Shown here piece after piece: positions 50,733-58,742 of a stretch of DNA of 64,000 bases. This DNA comes from Paraprevotella clara YIT 11840 (GTDB taxonomy: Bacteria > Bacteroidota > Bacteroidia > Bacteroidales > Bacteroidaceae). Position 1 is the first letter of the stretch; the number at the start of each line of letters is the position of its first letter. The notes under the pieces were generated by a model. It was not told where the DNA came from. It saw only the letters and a program-made list of their open reading frames with translations, and made no database searches. A program made the translations under genes and the position numbers. The stretch lies in the NCBI RefSeq assembly GCF_000233955.1, contig NZ_JH376605.1:1-64000 (forward strand). The letters are read 5' to 3'.

Positions 50733-50773
50733 AAAAAAGCCGCAGACGGTAATTTGTACGTCCGCGGCTTTTT
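50733..50773. terminator. Bidirectional terminator
   Basis: AAAAAGCCGC-A-GACG ... CGTC-CGCGGCTTTTT forms a long stem with A-run before and T-run after. It sits between the convergent methyltransferase (plus) and tail-terminator-like (minus) genes and should stop both. Confidence 0.85.
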
Positions 50774-50790
50774 CTGTCTAATAAAGACGG

Positions 50791-51225
50791 CTATTGCAGC
50801 CGCTTGATGGCCACACACTGATATACCTCGATACTTTCCACAATATCCTCATGGTTGTGATTGGTATCACTCTCCACCAGATCCAGCTCCAAAAAGGTCT
50901 CCCCGCTCAATCCGGCAAGCTGTGCATGAAGCAGTCCGGACAGGTCAAACACCTTCAGCGCATCCTCCTGCAGCTCGCTGCCCTCAGCACTCGAACCTTC
51001 CCAGTCCGTCACGATGTGCAGTTTAATCAAAGGTTCTGCCCGGTATTCCACACCGGGAACAATCGCATTCCACTGTATAGGGCAGAATTCCACAAAGACA
51101 GCCGGACGCTCCCAGTTTTCTTCCTGTTCGATGAATTCCACATTATGGTTCCACAAGTCTATGTGCTTGATAAGGTCAATGGCCTTCAGCTCCCGGCAAA
51201 GCATCCGGTAAAGTTCTTTTCTCAT
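50791..51225 (-). CDS. Tail terminator-like / minor tail protein
   Basis: A 144-residue protein (LYRMLCRELKAIDLIKHIDLWNHNVEFIEQEENWERPAVFVEFCPIQW, then IKLHIVTDWEG and a beta-rich end). The alpha/beta layout resembles head-tail connector or tail terminator proteins. It overlaps the gpG-like gene by 4 bases and ends the early/middle minus operon. The call rests on context and general fold only. Confidence 0.55.
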   Translation of the reverse strand: MRKELYRMLCRELKAIDLIKHIDLWNHNVEFIEQEENWERPAVFVEFCPIQWNAIVPGVEYRAEPLIKLHIVTDWEGSSAEGSELQEDALKVFDLSGLLHAQLAGLSGETFLELDLVESDTNHNHEDIVESIEVYQCVAIKRLQ

Positions 51226-51782
51226 TTTCTTATGATATTATATTCAATGGTAAAATACTCTGTTAGGTTCTCTTCTACAATCTCACGGACGGCTTTTTCC
51301 ACTTCAGGCGATGTGCCGAGGAAACGGCGTCGGGGAATCCTGATGGTGCTTCCTGCTTTCTTTAAAGCCATGAACATCCAAAAATCGGCTTCTGTATCAA
51401 GCCGGACATTTCGTTTGTCTTTTCGAAGTTTGCCGTCTTTTCTTCTACCGAACGCTCCGGTTGCCTCATAATACTTATGCCAGAAGAAACGCTTCATCCG
51501 CTTGGTCACCACTATTTCACCGCCATCATTATGAATGGCCGCATAGGGCAGAGAGGTAAAGAAGGTAATGCTGTTTTCCGTTGTCCGACTTCCGATACTT
51601 TTCCGAAGCGCCCCGGTATCTGTTAGTATGGCTCTACCTTCATTCCGGATGGGGCTTTTCCGTCGCTGCCATTTCTCACTGAAAAAAGCCTGCCGTTCAA
51701 AGTTCTTGTCAAACTCATCACTCATTTCCACCTGAATGTCTTTCAGTATCCGGGCCACTACTTTTTTTACGTTTTCATTCAT
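51222..51782 (-). CDS. Phage virion morphogenesis protein (Mu gpG-like)
   Basis: A 186-residue protein. RAILTDTGALRKSIGSRTTENSITFFTSLPYAAIHNDGGEIVV is the signature of the phage virion morphogenesis (tail completion) family that includes Mu gpG. Basic residues are frequent in the middle (GRRKDGKLRKDKRN). It overlaps both neighbouring genes by 4 bases. It is odd that a structural gene lies at the end of the early/middle operon rather than in the head operon. Confidence 0.85.
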   Translation of the reverse strand: MNENVKKVVARILKDIQVEMSDEFDKNFERQAFFSEKWQRRKSPIRNEGRAILTDTGALRKSIGSRTTENSITFFTSLPYAAIHNDGGEIVVTKRMKRFFWHKYYEATGAFGRRKDGKLRKDKRNVRLDTEADFWMFMALKKAGSTIRIPRRRFLGTSPEVEKAVREIVEENLTEYFTIEYNIIRK

Positions 51783-52012
51783 TCCCAGTCAAAGTTAAAT
51801 TTCAATTGTACCGTATCGTCCGGCAAATCATTTTTAGGGTCTGCGGACGCTTTAAGCATATTGTAGAATGTACGCTCACTAATAGCATACACAGGATATA
51901 TGTACCGCCGCCATATTTCACGGTTCGGTACACCGTGACTGGCATAATGGTCATATATCCTGTTTACTTCTACTACACGCTTCTGATAACTGACTCCGTG
52001 CCGCTTTCCCAT
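51779..52012 (-). CDS. Small HTH-like protein
   Basis: A 77-residue protein. VNRIYDHYASHGVPNREIWRRYIYPVYAISERTFYNMLKASAD looks like a bi-helical DNA-binding region with a recognition helix at ISERTFYNML. The ending of the HTH resembles the one in the gene at 48918. It overlaps the gpG-like gene by 4 bases and starts 6 bases after the zinc-finger gene. A middle-gene regulator is possible. Confidence 0.6.
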   Translation of the reverse strand: MGKRHGVSYQKRVVEVNRIYDHYASHGVPNREIWRRYIYPVYAISERTFYNMLKASADPKNDLPDDTVQLKFNFDWE

Positions 52013-52018
52013 ATAGGT

Positions 52019-52303
52019 TTAATCGTTCATAGACGGTTCTACTTTAGGTTTATAGGGACGGATGTCAAGCGTCATTTTTGCGCTTACCGTTACCCGGCCA
52101 CTTCCTTCACACTGTCTGCAGACTTCCTCAACGGTTTCGCTTCGCTTCTTTCCAAAGATCCGAGAGGGATATTCTACAACTTTCTTTACTTTACCTGTAC
52201 CGTAGCAAGCACGGCACAGGGCTACTTTCGGAGATTTCTCCACTTCTTGTATCATAGTTCTATTATTTATGATTCTGTCATTCCCAGAGGGATAGGTTTC
52301 CAC
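52019..52303 (-). CDS. DnaJ-type zinc-finger protein
   Basis: A 94-residue protein. Two CxxCxGxG motifs (CRACYGTG and CRQCEGSG) make one zinc-binding site of the DnaJ cysteine-rich kind; no J domain is present. Such small proteins occur in phage early regions; their role is unknown. It overlaps the 3' end of the DUF3164 gene by 37 bases. Confidence 0.75.
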   Translation of the reverse strand: METYPSGNDRIINNRTMIQEVEKSPKVALCRACYGTGKVKKVVEYPSRIFGKKRSETVEEVCRQCEGSGRVTVSAKMTLDIRPYKPKVEPSMND

Positions 52304-52935
52304 ATTCCGTTTTCGTTTTTGATTTCAGCACGGATAAACTGTTTGCTCACTTCCGGCTGGTAGGCTTCCTCAATGATACGCACACCTTCAATGAAACGGT
52401 CATCTCCGGTTTCCATGGCCACTTTGCGAAGCTGCACGATGCGTGAAGCCTTCAGCGTTCCCTTGGCATCACGGGCCAACAGACGAAGCACCATGCTCAC
52501 CAGTGCCTTGGTCTTTTCATCTTTGGCCAGACCTTCGATGTATTCCTTCACAATGGCTATACCGTCTTCCACCGTGTCACGGTAACCGTCGGTCACATAC
52601 ACACCCAGCGTGATTCGTTTGTCGCCTTCACTGTTAGTAAAGGTATGGCTGCGCTGGTCATCCTTCACCTTGGTCTTGAAAAGGTCTGCCTTCATTTCCA
52701 GAATGGTTTTGAAGTTGTCCATCACAGTCTGCTTGCTTGCCTTGATCTGCTCACTGATGCCCAGCAGTACCGGAATGGAGTTTGCTATCTCCTCATCCAC
52801 CATCTGTTTGTACATTTCGCGGTCATTCTTGGCTTTTTCCTCTGCCGCTTTCTTTGCTTTTTCTCTCTGGAAGGCTTCAAATTCCGCCTTTTCCTCTGCC
52901 GTCATTACCACGGTCGTTTGTTTCATTTCTTCCAT
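52267..52935 (-). CDS. DUF3164 protein (Mu early gene type)
   Basis: A 222-residue protein. A lysine/glutamate-rich coiled coil (about 15-60) is followed by a conserved domain (SHTFTNSEGDKRITLGVYVTDGYRDTVEDGIAIVKEYIEGLA) that matches DUF3164, found in the early or middle regions of Mu-like phages. Function unknown. It lies 18 bases after the 60-codon gene in the minus operon. Confidence 0.88.
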   Translation of the reverse strand: MEEMKQTTVVMTAEEKAEFEAFQREKAKKAAEEKAKNDREMYKQMVDEEIANSIPVLLGISEQIKASKQTVMDNFKTILEMKADLFKTKVKDDQRSHTFTNSEGDKRITLGVYVTDGYRDTVEDGIAIVKEYIEGLAKDEKTKALVSMVLRLLARDAKGTLKASRIVQLRKVAMETGDDRFIEGVRIIEEAYQPEVSKQFIRAEIKNENGMWKPIPLGMTES

Positions 52936-52953
52936 GATTCTTGTTTTTTGGGG

Positions 52954-53136
52954 TTATTGGTTTTCATAATCCTGCATTTCAGGTTCGTCTTCCATCAGCA
53001 TAGCCTCTCCGTTGGCGTATGCCCAGTCAGCCAATTCACTATAAAACTCGGCTGCATCTTGCTTCTCCATATCAGAGGCAAGCAGGTTGATTTCCTTTTT
53101 CAGATTCTCTAAAATCTTTGTGTTTCTATTTTCCAT
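52954..53136 (-). CDS. Small acidic protein
   Basis: A 60-residue, very acidic helical protein (NLKKEINLLASDMEKQDAAEFYSELADWAYANGEAML). No family recognised. It lies 6 bases after the GemA-like gene and 18 bases before the DUF3164 gene, so it is part of the operon. Confidence 0.65.
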   Translation of the reverse strand: MENRNTKILENLKKEINLLASDMEKQDAAEFYSELADWAYANGEAMLMEDEPEMQDYENQ

Positions 53137-53142
53137 ATCCTA

Positions 53143-53649
53143 TCAGTTTGCCGGAGCATCAGGGTCAATCTGAATGAGTGATACCATGCTCACGGGGTTA
53201 ATCGTTTGCTTTTCTTTCCTGGGCTTCAAGCCGCCTTTCCGTTGTATGGACCGAAGCTTTACCGCCAGTTCATCCAGTTCGTCCACCGTAATCTGTCTGA
53301 ACGCTTTGCCGACTATTCGGGGATTACTGCAGAAGTCATTGATTCGTGCCCAGTCGGATGTATCTATGCCCAGCTTCTGCATCAGGTTCAGACAGAGACT
53401 CCGTTTCCGCCGCAGCTCCTCACGCAGCTTCTGTCGCCATTCGTCTTGTCCGCTCAGCTTCTCCAGAGCCGTACAGCAGGCTTCATACTCCTTGGCTGTC
53501 ATTTCCTTCAGACTGTCCGTCCGGTTCCACGTGTACTGCAGCACAATGCTTTTCTTGAATTCTTCCCGGTCTCCTGTACAGGGAAGCTTGTTGAACAATG
53601 TGTAGAACCGGGCGAAATTGGTTACTTCCTGTGCCATGTCATTTACCAT
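53143..53649 (-). CDS. gemA: GemA/Gp16-like regulatory protein (DUF1018)
   Basis: A protein of 168 residues (164 if the second ATG, MAQEVTNFARFYTLF, is used). FARFYTLFNKLPCTGDREEFKKSIVLQYTWNRTDSLKEMTAKEYEACCTALEKLSG matches the GemA/Gp16 family of Mu-like phages, which in Mu changes DNA supercoiling-linked gene expression. It overlaps the preceding gene by 11 bases. Confidence 0.85.
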   Translation of the reverse strand: MVNDMAQEVTNFARFYTLFNKLPCTGDREEFKKSIVLQYTWNRTDSLKEMTAKEYEACCTALEKLSGQDEWRQKLREELRRKRSLCLNLMQKLGIDTSDWARINDFCSNPRIVGKAFRQITVDELDELAVKLRSIQRKGGLKPRKEKQTINPVSMVSLIQIDPDAPAN

Positions 53650-53911
53650 TAAGAATCATTTCACATTCCGTTGATTTGGTACTGACACGATAAATTATCT
53701 TATCCGGCTTCACTGATTTACCTTTGTATTCAGCCTCAATTTGCTTAGCAAATATCTTTTTGAACTCATCACCCATTTTAGAAAGTATTTCTTTATTGTA
53801 CTCCCCGCAAAAACCTATGCGTGAGGATTGGATTTCACGAATTGTTCCTCTATATACCGTAGCGGTCAACTTCATCACCACAACACCGGTTTCCATTTTT
53901 ATTTTTCCCAT
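53639..53911 (-). CDS. Hypothetical early protein
   Basis: A 90-residue alpha/beta protein (VVMKLTATVYRGTIREIQSSRIGFCGEYNKEILSKMGDEFKKIFAKQIEAEYKGK). No family recognised. It starts 11 bases after the zinc-ribbon/DUF4406 gene and overlaps the gemA start. Confidence 0.65.
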   Translation of the reverse strand: MGKIKMETGVVVMKLTATVYRGTIREIQSSRIGFCGEYNKEILSKMGDEFKKIFAKQIEAEYKGKSVKPDKIIYRVSTKSTECEMILNGK

Positions 53912-53922
53912 ATCGACTAATT

Positions 53923-54396
53923 TTATTCAAACAACACTTTAATGCCACACGAACTGGCCACGTCAAGTTCCAGTTTGGCTCCCTTGCTCAGTTCCCAGTC
54001 CTTCAGCATATAGATATAGTCACAAGCCAGCAACAGGGCAATGTCGGCCCGCATGTGGGCTCTCCAATGAGCTTCATCCGGCAATCCGTTCCTGAAAGGG
54101 TTTACAGGGTCATAGCCTTGTGCCTTCAGTTCCTCCTCGGCACGGCTGAAGGCTTCCTTGCGCTCATCCATGTCATAATGCGCGATAGCTCCGCTGATGT
54201 ACACCTTCCCGGCACCGGTCGCCTCACCGCGCTGATAAGCCTTGTGCCGTTCCCACCGTTCCGGAACGACCACACTGTAGTTGCACGATTGGCAGCAGCA
54301 GCCTTCTTCTTTCACCGGGAACGGATTGTATCCGTAGCCCTCATACTCTTTGCCGCAGATGCAGCACACTTTCTTTTCTTCTTTCTTTTCCATCAC
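53923..54396 (-). CDS. Zinc-ribbon fused to DUF4406 (nucleoside deoxyribosyltransferase-like)
   Basis: A 157-residue protein. The first 45 residues bear cysteine pairs (CCICGKEYEG, CCCQSC), probably a zinc ribbon. The rest (VYISGAIAHYDMDERKEAFSRAEEELKAQGYDPVNPF, then ADIALLLACDYIYMLKDWELSKGAKLELDVA) matches DUF4406, a relative of nucleoside 2-deoxyribosyltransferases. Whether it acts on nucleotides is unknown, but with the TS-like and methyltransferase genes it adds to a nucleotide-related set. It lies 1 base after the 82-codon gene. Confidence 0.85.
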   Translation of the reverse strand: MMEKKEEKKVCCICGKEYEGYGYNPFPVKEEGCCCQSCNYSVVVPERWERHKAYQRGEATGAGKVYISGAIAHYDMDERKEAFSRAEEELKAQGYDPVNPFRNGLPDEAHWRAHMRADIALLLACDYIYMLKDWELSKGAKLELDVASSCGIKVLFE

Positions 54397-54397
54397 T

Positions 54398-54646
54398 TCA
54401 AATCTTTTTAATGTTTACTTTACAACTTGGATTCCATATCAGCACATTACGTGCAAACAAGACATCACCCGTTTCTATTACGACATGACCGGGCATTTTC
54501 GCTCTTCTCACTTTTAAGTCGCTTTGGATGTTTCGCTCCAGCCAGTCATCCAATACGGACCGGCTGGAATTTCCGTCCAGCAGTATCTGGAACACTTCAG
54601 TTCCGGTGTAGCTTTCAAAAGCCTTCTCGTTATTATCCATAATCAT
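54398..54646 (-). CDS. Hypothetical early protein
   Basis: An 82-residue protein (EKAFESYTGTEVFQILLDGNSSRSVLDDWLERNIQSDLKVRRAKMPG). No family recognised. It overlaps the RecA-like ATPase gene by 4 bases and the next gene starts 1 base later; co-translation is likely. Confidence 0.65.
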   Translation of the reverse strand: MIMDNNEKAFESYTGTEVFQILLDGNSSRSVLDDWLERNIQSDLKVRRAKMPGHVVIETGDVLFARNVLIWNPSCKVNIKKI

Positions 54647-55269
54647 TTTGGTAAATTATTACTTGTTTGAATGATTCCGTCTTCCCATACCACATAATAG
54701 CTTCCCGGGTCTCCAATGGCGCGTCCTTGACAATAAGCTTTATAACCGACCACCCGAATCTTCATATCACAGATATATTTCAATCTTACTGCACCGCCAC
54801 CCATCGGCTGGCTTTTCTTTTCCTGGCTGATCCAGATGAAACATTTCTTCGGAAAGGTTTCCATCAGTTCCACAGCCTGCGGATAATCCCATCCGGCCAC
54901 CTGAAAGGAATCGATGATGATAAACTTCGGGCTTTTCGGTTTTTTCAGTCTGGCAATCACTTCCTCCAGACTGCCTTCTGTCACCACACGAAATTTACCC
55001 TGCACCTCATTCATCTTCAGATAACCCATACGCCGTTGGAAGCTTTGGTTGATTTTCTCTTCGTAACTCATGTACAGCACCGTCCCATAGTTGCACAGTT
55101 CCTTTCCAAGTTGCATCACAAAGCTGCTTTTCCCACTGGCACTGGCACCGCTGATGAACCACGAAGCGTTCTCTGCCGGGAACCCGAAAGGTTTGCTCCA
55201 TTTCTCATCCCACGGCAGAGTAACCCATTTCTTGGCGGCTATTTCCTTCGGACTGTACGCACGCTTCAT
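54643..55269 (-). CDS. RecA/KaiC-like P-loop ATPase
   Basis: A 208-residue ATPase. Walker A SGASASGKSSFVM near residues 41-53, Walker B KFIIIDSFQVAGWDY near 104-118, then a CFIWISQEKKSQPMGGGAV block with a sensor-like position; the order fits the RecA/RadA core without extra domains. It overlaps the MuB-like gene by 1 base. A helper in transposition or replication is the natural inference, since Mu itself has no such gene here. Confidence 0.82.
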   Translation of the reverse strand: MKRAYSPKEIAAKKWVTLPWDEKWSKPFGFPAENASWFISGASASGKSSFVMQLGKELCNYGTVLYMSYEEKINQSFQRRMGYLKMNEVQGKFRVVTEGSLEEVIARLKKPKSPKFIIIDSFQVAGWDYPQAVELMETFPKKCFIWISQEKKSQPMGGGAVRLKYICDMKIRVVGYKAYCQGRAIGDPGSYYVVWEDGIIQTSNNLPK

Positions 55270-56147
55270 TATTCCGCTGTCATTTTAAGTTTCTCAATCT
55301 CGGTATAGACTCTTCTCAAACCACCGCATGTCTTCCGTACAATCTGGGCTATATCAGCCCCCGCAGGAGCATTTACCTTGGCTACAATACGTGCCTGGTT
55401 GTTCAAGAACTGTTCGCGCTCCTTTCCATCATCCGGAGTCACCTTGCTGTACCGGTCACCATAACGGCTCAACATTTCGGTATAGCCCACCTTCTTACAT
55501 TCTATGGACCGGTTGATTTTCTCTTTCAATCCGTCTGCCCCCATCATATACCAGGCGCAGCAGCGCTCAGTGGCATTCCATAAGGCCTTCAGTTCCAGGA
55601 AAGCTTCATACTGCAGGTCGCCTGCTTCATCGAGGATGATAAGCGGGGTTTCCATCGAACGGAGGTAATATACCAGGTCTTCATACACATCAGAATACTT
55701 CCCCTTGCTGTCCACACCAAACTCTGCAGCAATCTTGCGTACCAACTTCAATTTTGTCTTTACCTGCGAGCAGTCGATATAAACGGCATTCTTGTGGCTT
55801 TGCACATAATAACGTGCCGTGAAAGTCTTGCCGATATTGGGCATGTCGCACAAGATGCCCGACAAACTGGACTGCTGTGAGAACTCCAGCTGGGCAGTTA
55901 TATATTCAAAGGTCGGGGTCTTGGCTGCTTTCCATTCCATTTCACCACGGAGGTTCACCCCTAATTTGCGGGCAATGCTTATCCAGTTGGCATCGCTCAG
56001 GGCTTTGTCTGTCTGTCCGTTCTTGATTGCACTGTACACAGATGTACTGATGGCTAAAGAGGCAGCATGCTTGGCATCACTGGGATAGTTCGCACGGTTG
56101 GCGGCTATCGCTGCTAAAATCTTCTGTTTTTGCGCTTCTGTAATCAT
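55269..56147 (-). CDS. MuB-like AAA+ ATPase (transposition target selector)
   Basis: A 292-residue protein. An N-terminal HTH-like region (about 1-75, AIKNGQTDKALSDANWISIARKLG) is followed by the ATPase: Walker A variant DMPNIGKTFTARY near 105-117, Walker B PLIILDEAGDLQYEAF near 167-182. MuB proteins coat target DNA and bring it to MuA. The loss of the first Walker glycine (Asp in that place) is seen. It is the gene after muA in the operon, with a 38-base gap. Confidence 0.93.
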   Translation of the reverse strand: MITEAQKQKILAAIAANRANYPSDAKHAASLAISTSVYSAIKNGQTDKALSDANWISIARKLGVNLRGEMEWKAAKTPTFEYITAQLEFSQQSSLSGILCDMPNIGKTFTARYYVQSHKNAVYIDCSQVKTKLKLVRKIAAEFGVDSKGKYSDVYEDLVYYLRSMETPLIILDEAGDLQYEAFLELKALWNATERCCAWYMMGADGLKEKINRSIECKKVGYTEMLSRYGDRYSKVTPDDGKEREQFLNNQARIVAKVNAPAGADIAQIVRKTCGGLRRVYTEIEKLKMTAE

Positions 56148-56185
56148 AATTCTAACGCTGTTTTAATGTTGTTCTAATTCTATTC

Positions 56186-58225
56186 TTACATGTCACTGAT
56201 GGCCCTCATTGCCTCGCTTATTCCGGAGTGCCATTCATAATCTGATTCCGGATCTGCCGACAATTCGGCTGGCAAATCATCGGATAGTTCCACCGGGGGA
56301 AGTTCCAGTTCCTCTTCCGGGTCATCCGTTGGCTGATCCGGTGTACCGGTTCCCACCTTTCCGATGGCGTGGTCATTGAGGTATTTGCTGAAATGACTCA
56401 GAACTTTGTTTTGCTCTGTATAGGCTACCCGGTCTTCTTCGGTCTGTTCTGCCATCACCCGGTTGTAAGTCACTACCGGACGAACCTTGTCAAGGTAGCG
56501 GTCGTTCTGGTACAGGAAGACATCCGTAGGCTTGCCCTCTTCATCCGGCAGATAGTAAGCCGTCACCTTGCGGTTGTTTGGTTCCAGCTGCTCCAGCACT
56601 TCCGGACCGCTCAGCCACCAGTCCGCATTTGCCACACGTACTGTGGAATTTCTACGAATACTGGTATCTACCTTTTCTCCGATATATCTGCTCAAGGTCA
56701 GTTTATCAAGCGGTCGAAGGGTCGGATTGATTTTGGCTACGAGCACATCCCAACGGGTCATTCCGGGATATTTCTTTTGATTGGGGTGAAGCGTATTGTT
56801 CCATTCTTCACAATCGCGCCGGTCGTCCGCCACAAGCTCTTCAAACGTATAATACTTTCTGTCTTCCCAGGTGTGGTTGCTGCTGTCACTCACTTTCTTC
56901 TGGTCCACCCGCCGTGCACCTTTGTTATGCCAGCGGCCAATGGCTTCATGGTTCTTATGTGCTATGGTTGTCTTGAACGCACCGTTCAGAGCTTCAGCAT
57001 ATTTCTCCTGTGAGTTCTGTGGGGCACAGAAATGCACAAACTTAAATACCTCACCTGCCTTCAGGAATCCTTCTTTATACTTGCTCATCAAGTGCTGCTC
57101 CACCTCAATACCGGCTGGAATACCCCATCCGTTGCGTTCGATGAGCCGGAACATATCACGAAAACAGTCCACTACCAAGGCATCATCCTTATCCCGCCCG
57201 TAGGCCAGCCCGATACGGCACTGGCTCACCACATCATAAGCATAATAGGCATGCACATACTCGCCGCCTTTCATCCGACGCGGCAAATCCACGTCATCCA
57301 TCGTTATTTGTGACAGGGAGAACTTACCACCATGGCGGTGCATGTGCGGCATTTGCTCATGATAGAATTCCATACGTCCACGCAAGGCTTTTTCTATCAG
57401 CAGCTGGCTTGCCGGGTTGTTCAGTATGTTCCGGATAGTGCTTTCGCTCAGTTCTTTCGGTTCCCCGTTCTTATCCGTAAAGTTTTCCGGATTGAATATC
57501 TCTCCTGTTTCCAGATCCCATACTTCCAGTTCACCGCATACAAACGACAGATACATTTCATGCACATCACTGCCGTATGGTTGGTTGGGAAGTACTTTCA
57601 AACTCATCACCAGGCGTTCGTCCATGTGAGTTACCTTCCGTTTGTTCTGGTTGCCGAATTTTCCGGTTATCAAACATTCATAACCGTATTGCTTATATTC
57701 GTTCACTTTCTTGCGGAAACGAAGGGTACTGGCAGGAAGATCATGACCAAAGTCTTCGCGTAGGGTCTCGATGGTGGTGGCCATCATGTCCCAGTTATAT
57801 TTTTCACCCATCAGTTTTCGGTAATCATTGCTTCTGTTATAAAGCTTGATACAAGTATTCAACACGGAAGCATTCACCGCATATTTCCGGGCAAGTTCGT
57901 CTGTTGCTCTGTTGCTGGAAGAATGAGAAGCCCAATCCAAAAAATAGGCTACTGCAGCCTGATCCAGCACATAGTTTGAGAGTATCCAGTGGCGAAGTGC
58001 CTGCTCTGTTCCACCGGGGTTGTCTTCCTTCACCCGTTCCAGACACTCGGTAGGCAGGCTATTGAGGGCGACCAACGCGCAATTTCCAGCAGCACCTCCA
58101 CCACGACGCACCACCTTGATACGGCCACGGTTCACCCAGTTCCTGTAGCAGGATTCGGTGATATAGCCGCCATCTATGAGCTCACGTGCAGAAATACACT
58201 GTATGTTACCGTAATACACCAACAT
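56186..58225 (-). CDS. Mu-like DDE transposase (MuA)
   Basis: A 679-residue transposase that pairs and cuts the phage ends and joins them to target DNA. An N-terminal HTH (ISARELIDGGYITESCYRNWVNRGRIKVV) precedes end-binding regions; the catalytic core shows ITMDDVDLPRRM (first Asp), GIPAGIEVEQHLM (second acidic place, Glu where Asp is usual) and SQEKYAEALNGAFK (third, Glu). The C-terminal acidic part probably contacts MuB. The frame is complete. It follows the HTH gene by 9 bases. Whether Glu at the second position is catalytic cannot be judged from this sequence alone. Confidence 0.95.
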   Translation of the reverse strand: MLVYYGNIQCISARELIDGGYITESCYRNWVNRGRIKVVRRGGGAAGNCALVALNSLPTECLERVKEDNPGGTEQALRHWILSNYVLDQAAVAYFLDWASHSSSNRATDELARKYAVNASVLNTCIKLYNRSNDYRKLMGEKYNWDMMATTIETLREDFGHDLPASTLRFRKKVNEYKQYGYECLITGKFGNQNKRKVTHMDERLVMSLKVLPNQPYGSDVHEMYLSFVCGELEVWDLETGEIFNPENFTDKNGEPKELSESTIRNILNNPASQLLIEKALRGRMEFYHEQMPHMHRHGGKFSLSQITMDDVDLPRRMKGGEYVHAYYAYDVVSQCRIGLAYGRDKDDALVVDCFRDMFRLIERNGWGIPAGIEVEQHLMSKYKEGFLKAGEVFKFVHFCAPQNSQEKYAEALNGAFKTTIAHKNHEAIGRWHNKGARRVDQKKVSDSSNHTWEDRKYYTFEELVADDRRDCEEWNNTLHPNQKKYPGMTRWDVLVAKINPTLRPLDKLTLSRYIGEKVDTSIRRNSTVRVANADWWLSGPEVLEQLEPNNRKVTAYYLPDEEGKPTDVFLYQNDRYLDKVRPVVTYNRVMAEQTEEDRVAYTEQNKVLSHFSKYLNDHAIGKVGTGTPDQPTDDPEEELELPPVELSDDLPAELSADPESDYEWHSGISEAMRAISDM

Positions 58226-58234
58226 AGCCGCCTC

Positions 58235-58609
58235 CTATCTCAATGCCGATGCAAACGCTTGGATTTGGTTAATATCGGCAACCATCACATGCTCGTAAGT
58301 CTTCACCGTTTCTCCCTTGAATATTACCTGACCGCTACCATCATTACGGTCAAGCTCTATCAAGGCACCGTTCGGACAGTACTGACGCATCACATTGTCA
58401 TAATCATGGAAAGTTTCTATTTCCGGAATAACAACCATCACAATACCGCCACGATCCATGGCCAACTTACGGATCTTTGCAGAAAGTTCGGAGTTGCCAC
58501 GACGGTCATCAAACCGGATAGCGTTATAAACAGTCTTCTCTGTCACGTTGAGTGCCTTTGCGATAAAGTCGCGGTCGGCTTTCGTAATGTGAATGTACCT
58601 CTTGTTCAT
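58235..58609 (-). CDS. HTH protein of the early operon
   Basis: A 124-residue protein. The first 40 residues (HITKADRDFIAKALNVTEKTVYNAIRF) are a helix-turn-helix in the place where Mu has Ner. The C-terminal part is alpha/beta (IVMVVIPEIETFHDYDNVMRQYCPNGALIELDRNDGSGQVIFKG). Similar proteins occur before transposase genes in Bacteroides Mu-like phages. It probably regulates the early promoter; this is inferred from place. It starts 26 bases after the tRNA-like element. Confidence 0.75.
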   Translation of the reverse strand: MNKRYIHITKADRDFIAKALNVTEKTVYNAIRFDDRRGNSELSAKIRKLAMDRGGIVMVVIPEIETFHDYDNVMRQYCPNGALIELDRNDGSGQVIFKGETVKTYEHVMVADINQIQAFASALR

Positions 58610-58635
58610 ATCTCACTTGTTTTAATGATTAATAT

Positions 58636-58684
58636 TGGGGGGAGTCCGGGGAATCGAACCCCGGCACAAGAACCATGCACTCCC
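58636..58684 (-). ncRNA. tRNA-like element (acceptor stem, T arm, CCA) without anticodon arm
   Basis: A 49-base minus-strand segment. In order: GGGAGT (58684-58679), a small hairpin GCAT-GGTTCTT-GTGC, a canonical T arm (CGGGG-TTCGATT-CCCCG), GACTCCC pairing with GGGAGT, one C and an encoded CCA. There is no room for a D arm plus a normal anticodon arm, and I find no matching 5' acceptor strand further upstream. It lies in the 133-base gap between two early genes. It is not a normal tRNA gene; it may be a remnant, a tRNA mimic or an RNA processing site. Confidence 0.55.
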
Positions 58685-58742
58685 GTGTGTCTTTCCACAC
58701 CGTCACCCGTCTCTTAACGCCTTCCGGGTTGTCACGCTGGGT

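Noticed and set aside
58610-58742. Full-length tRNA gene
   Set aside because: Only the acceptor 3' side, T arm and a short 5' acceptor match 13 bases before the T arm are found; no D arm or proper anticodon arm could be placed upstream.
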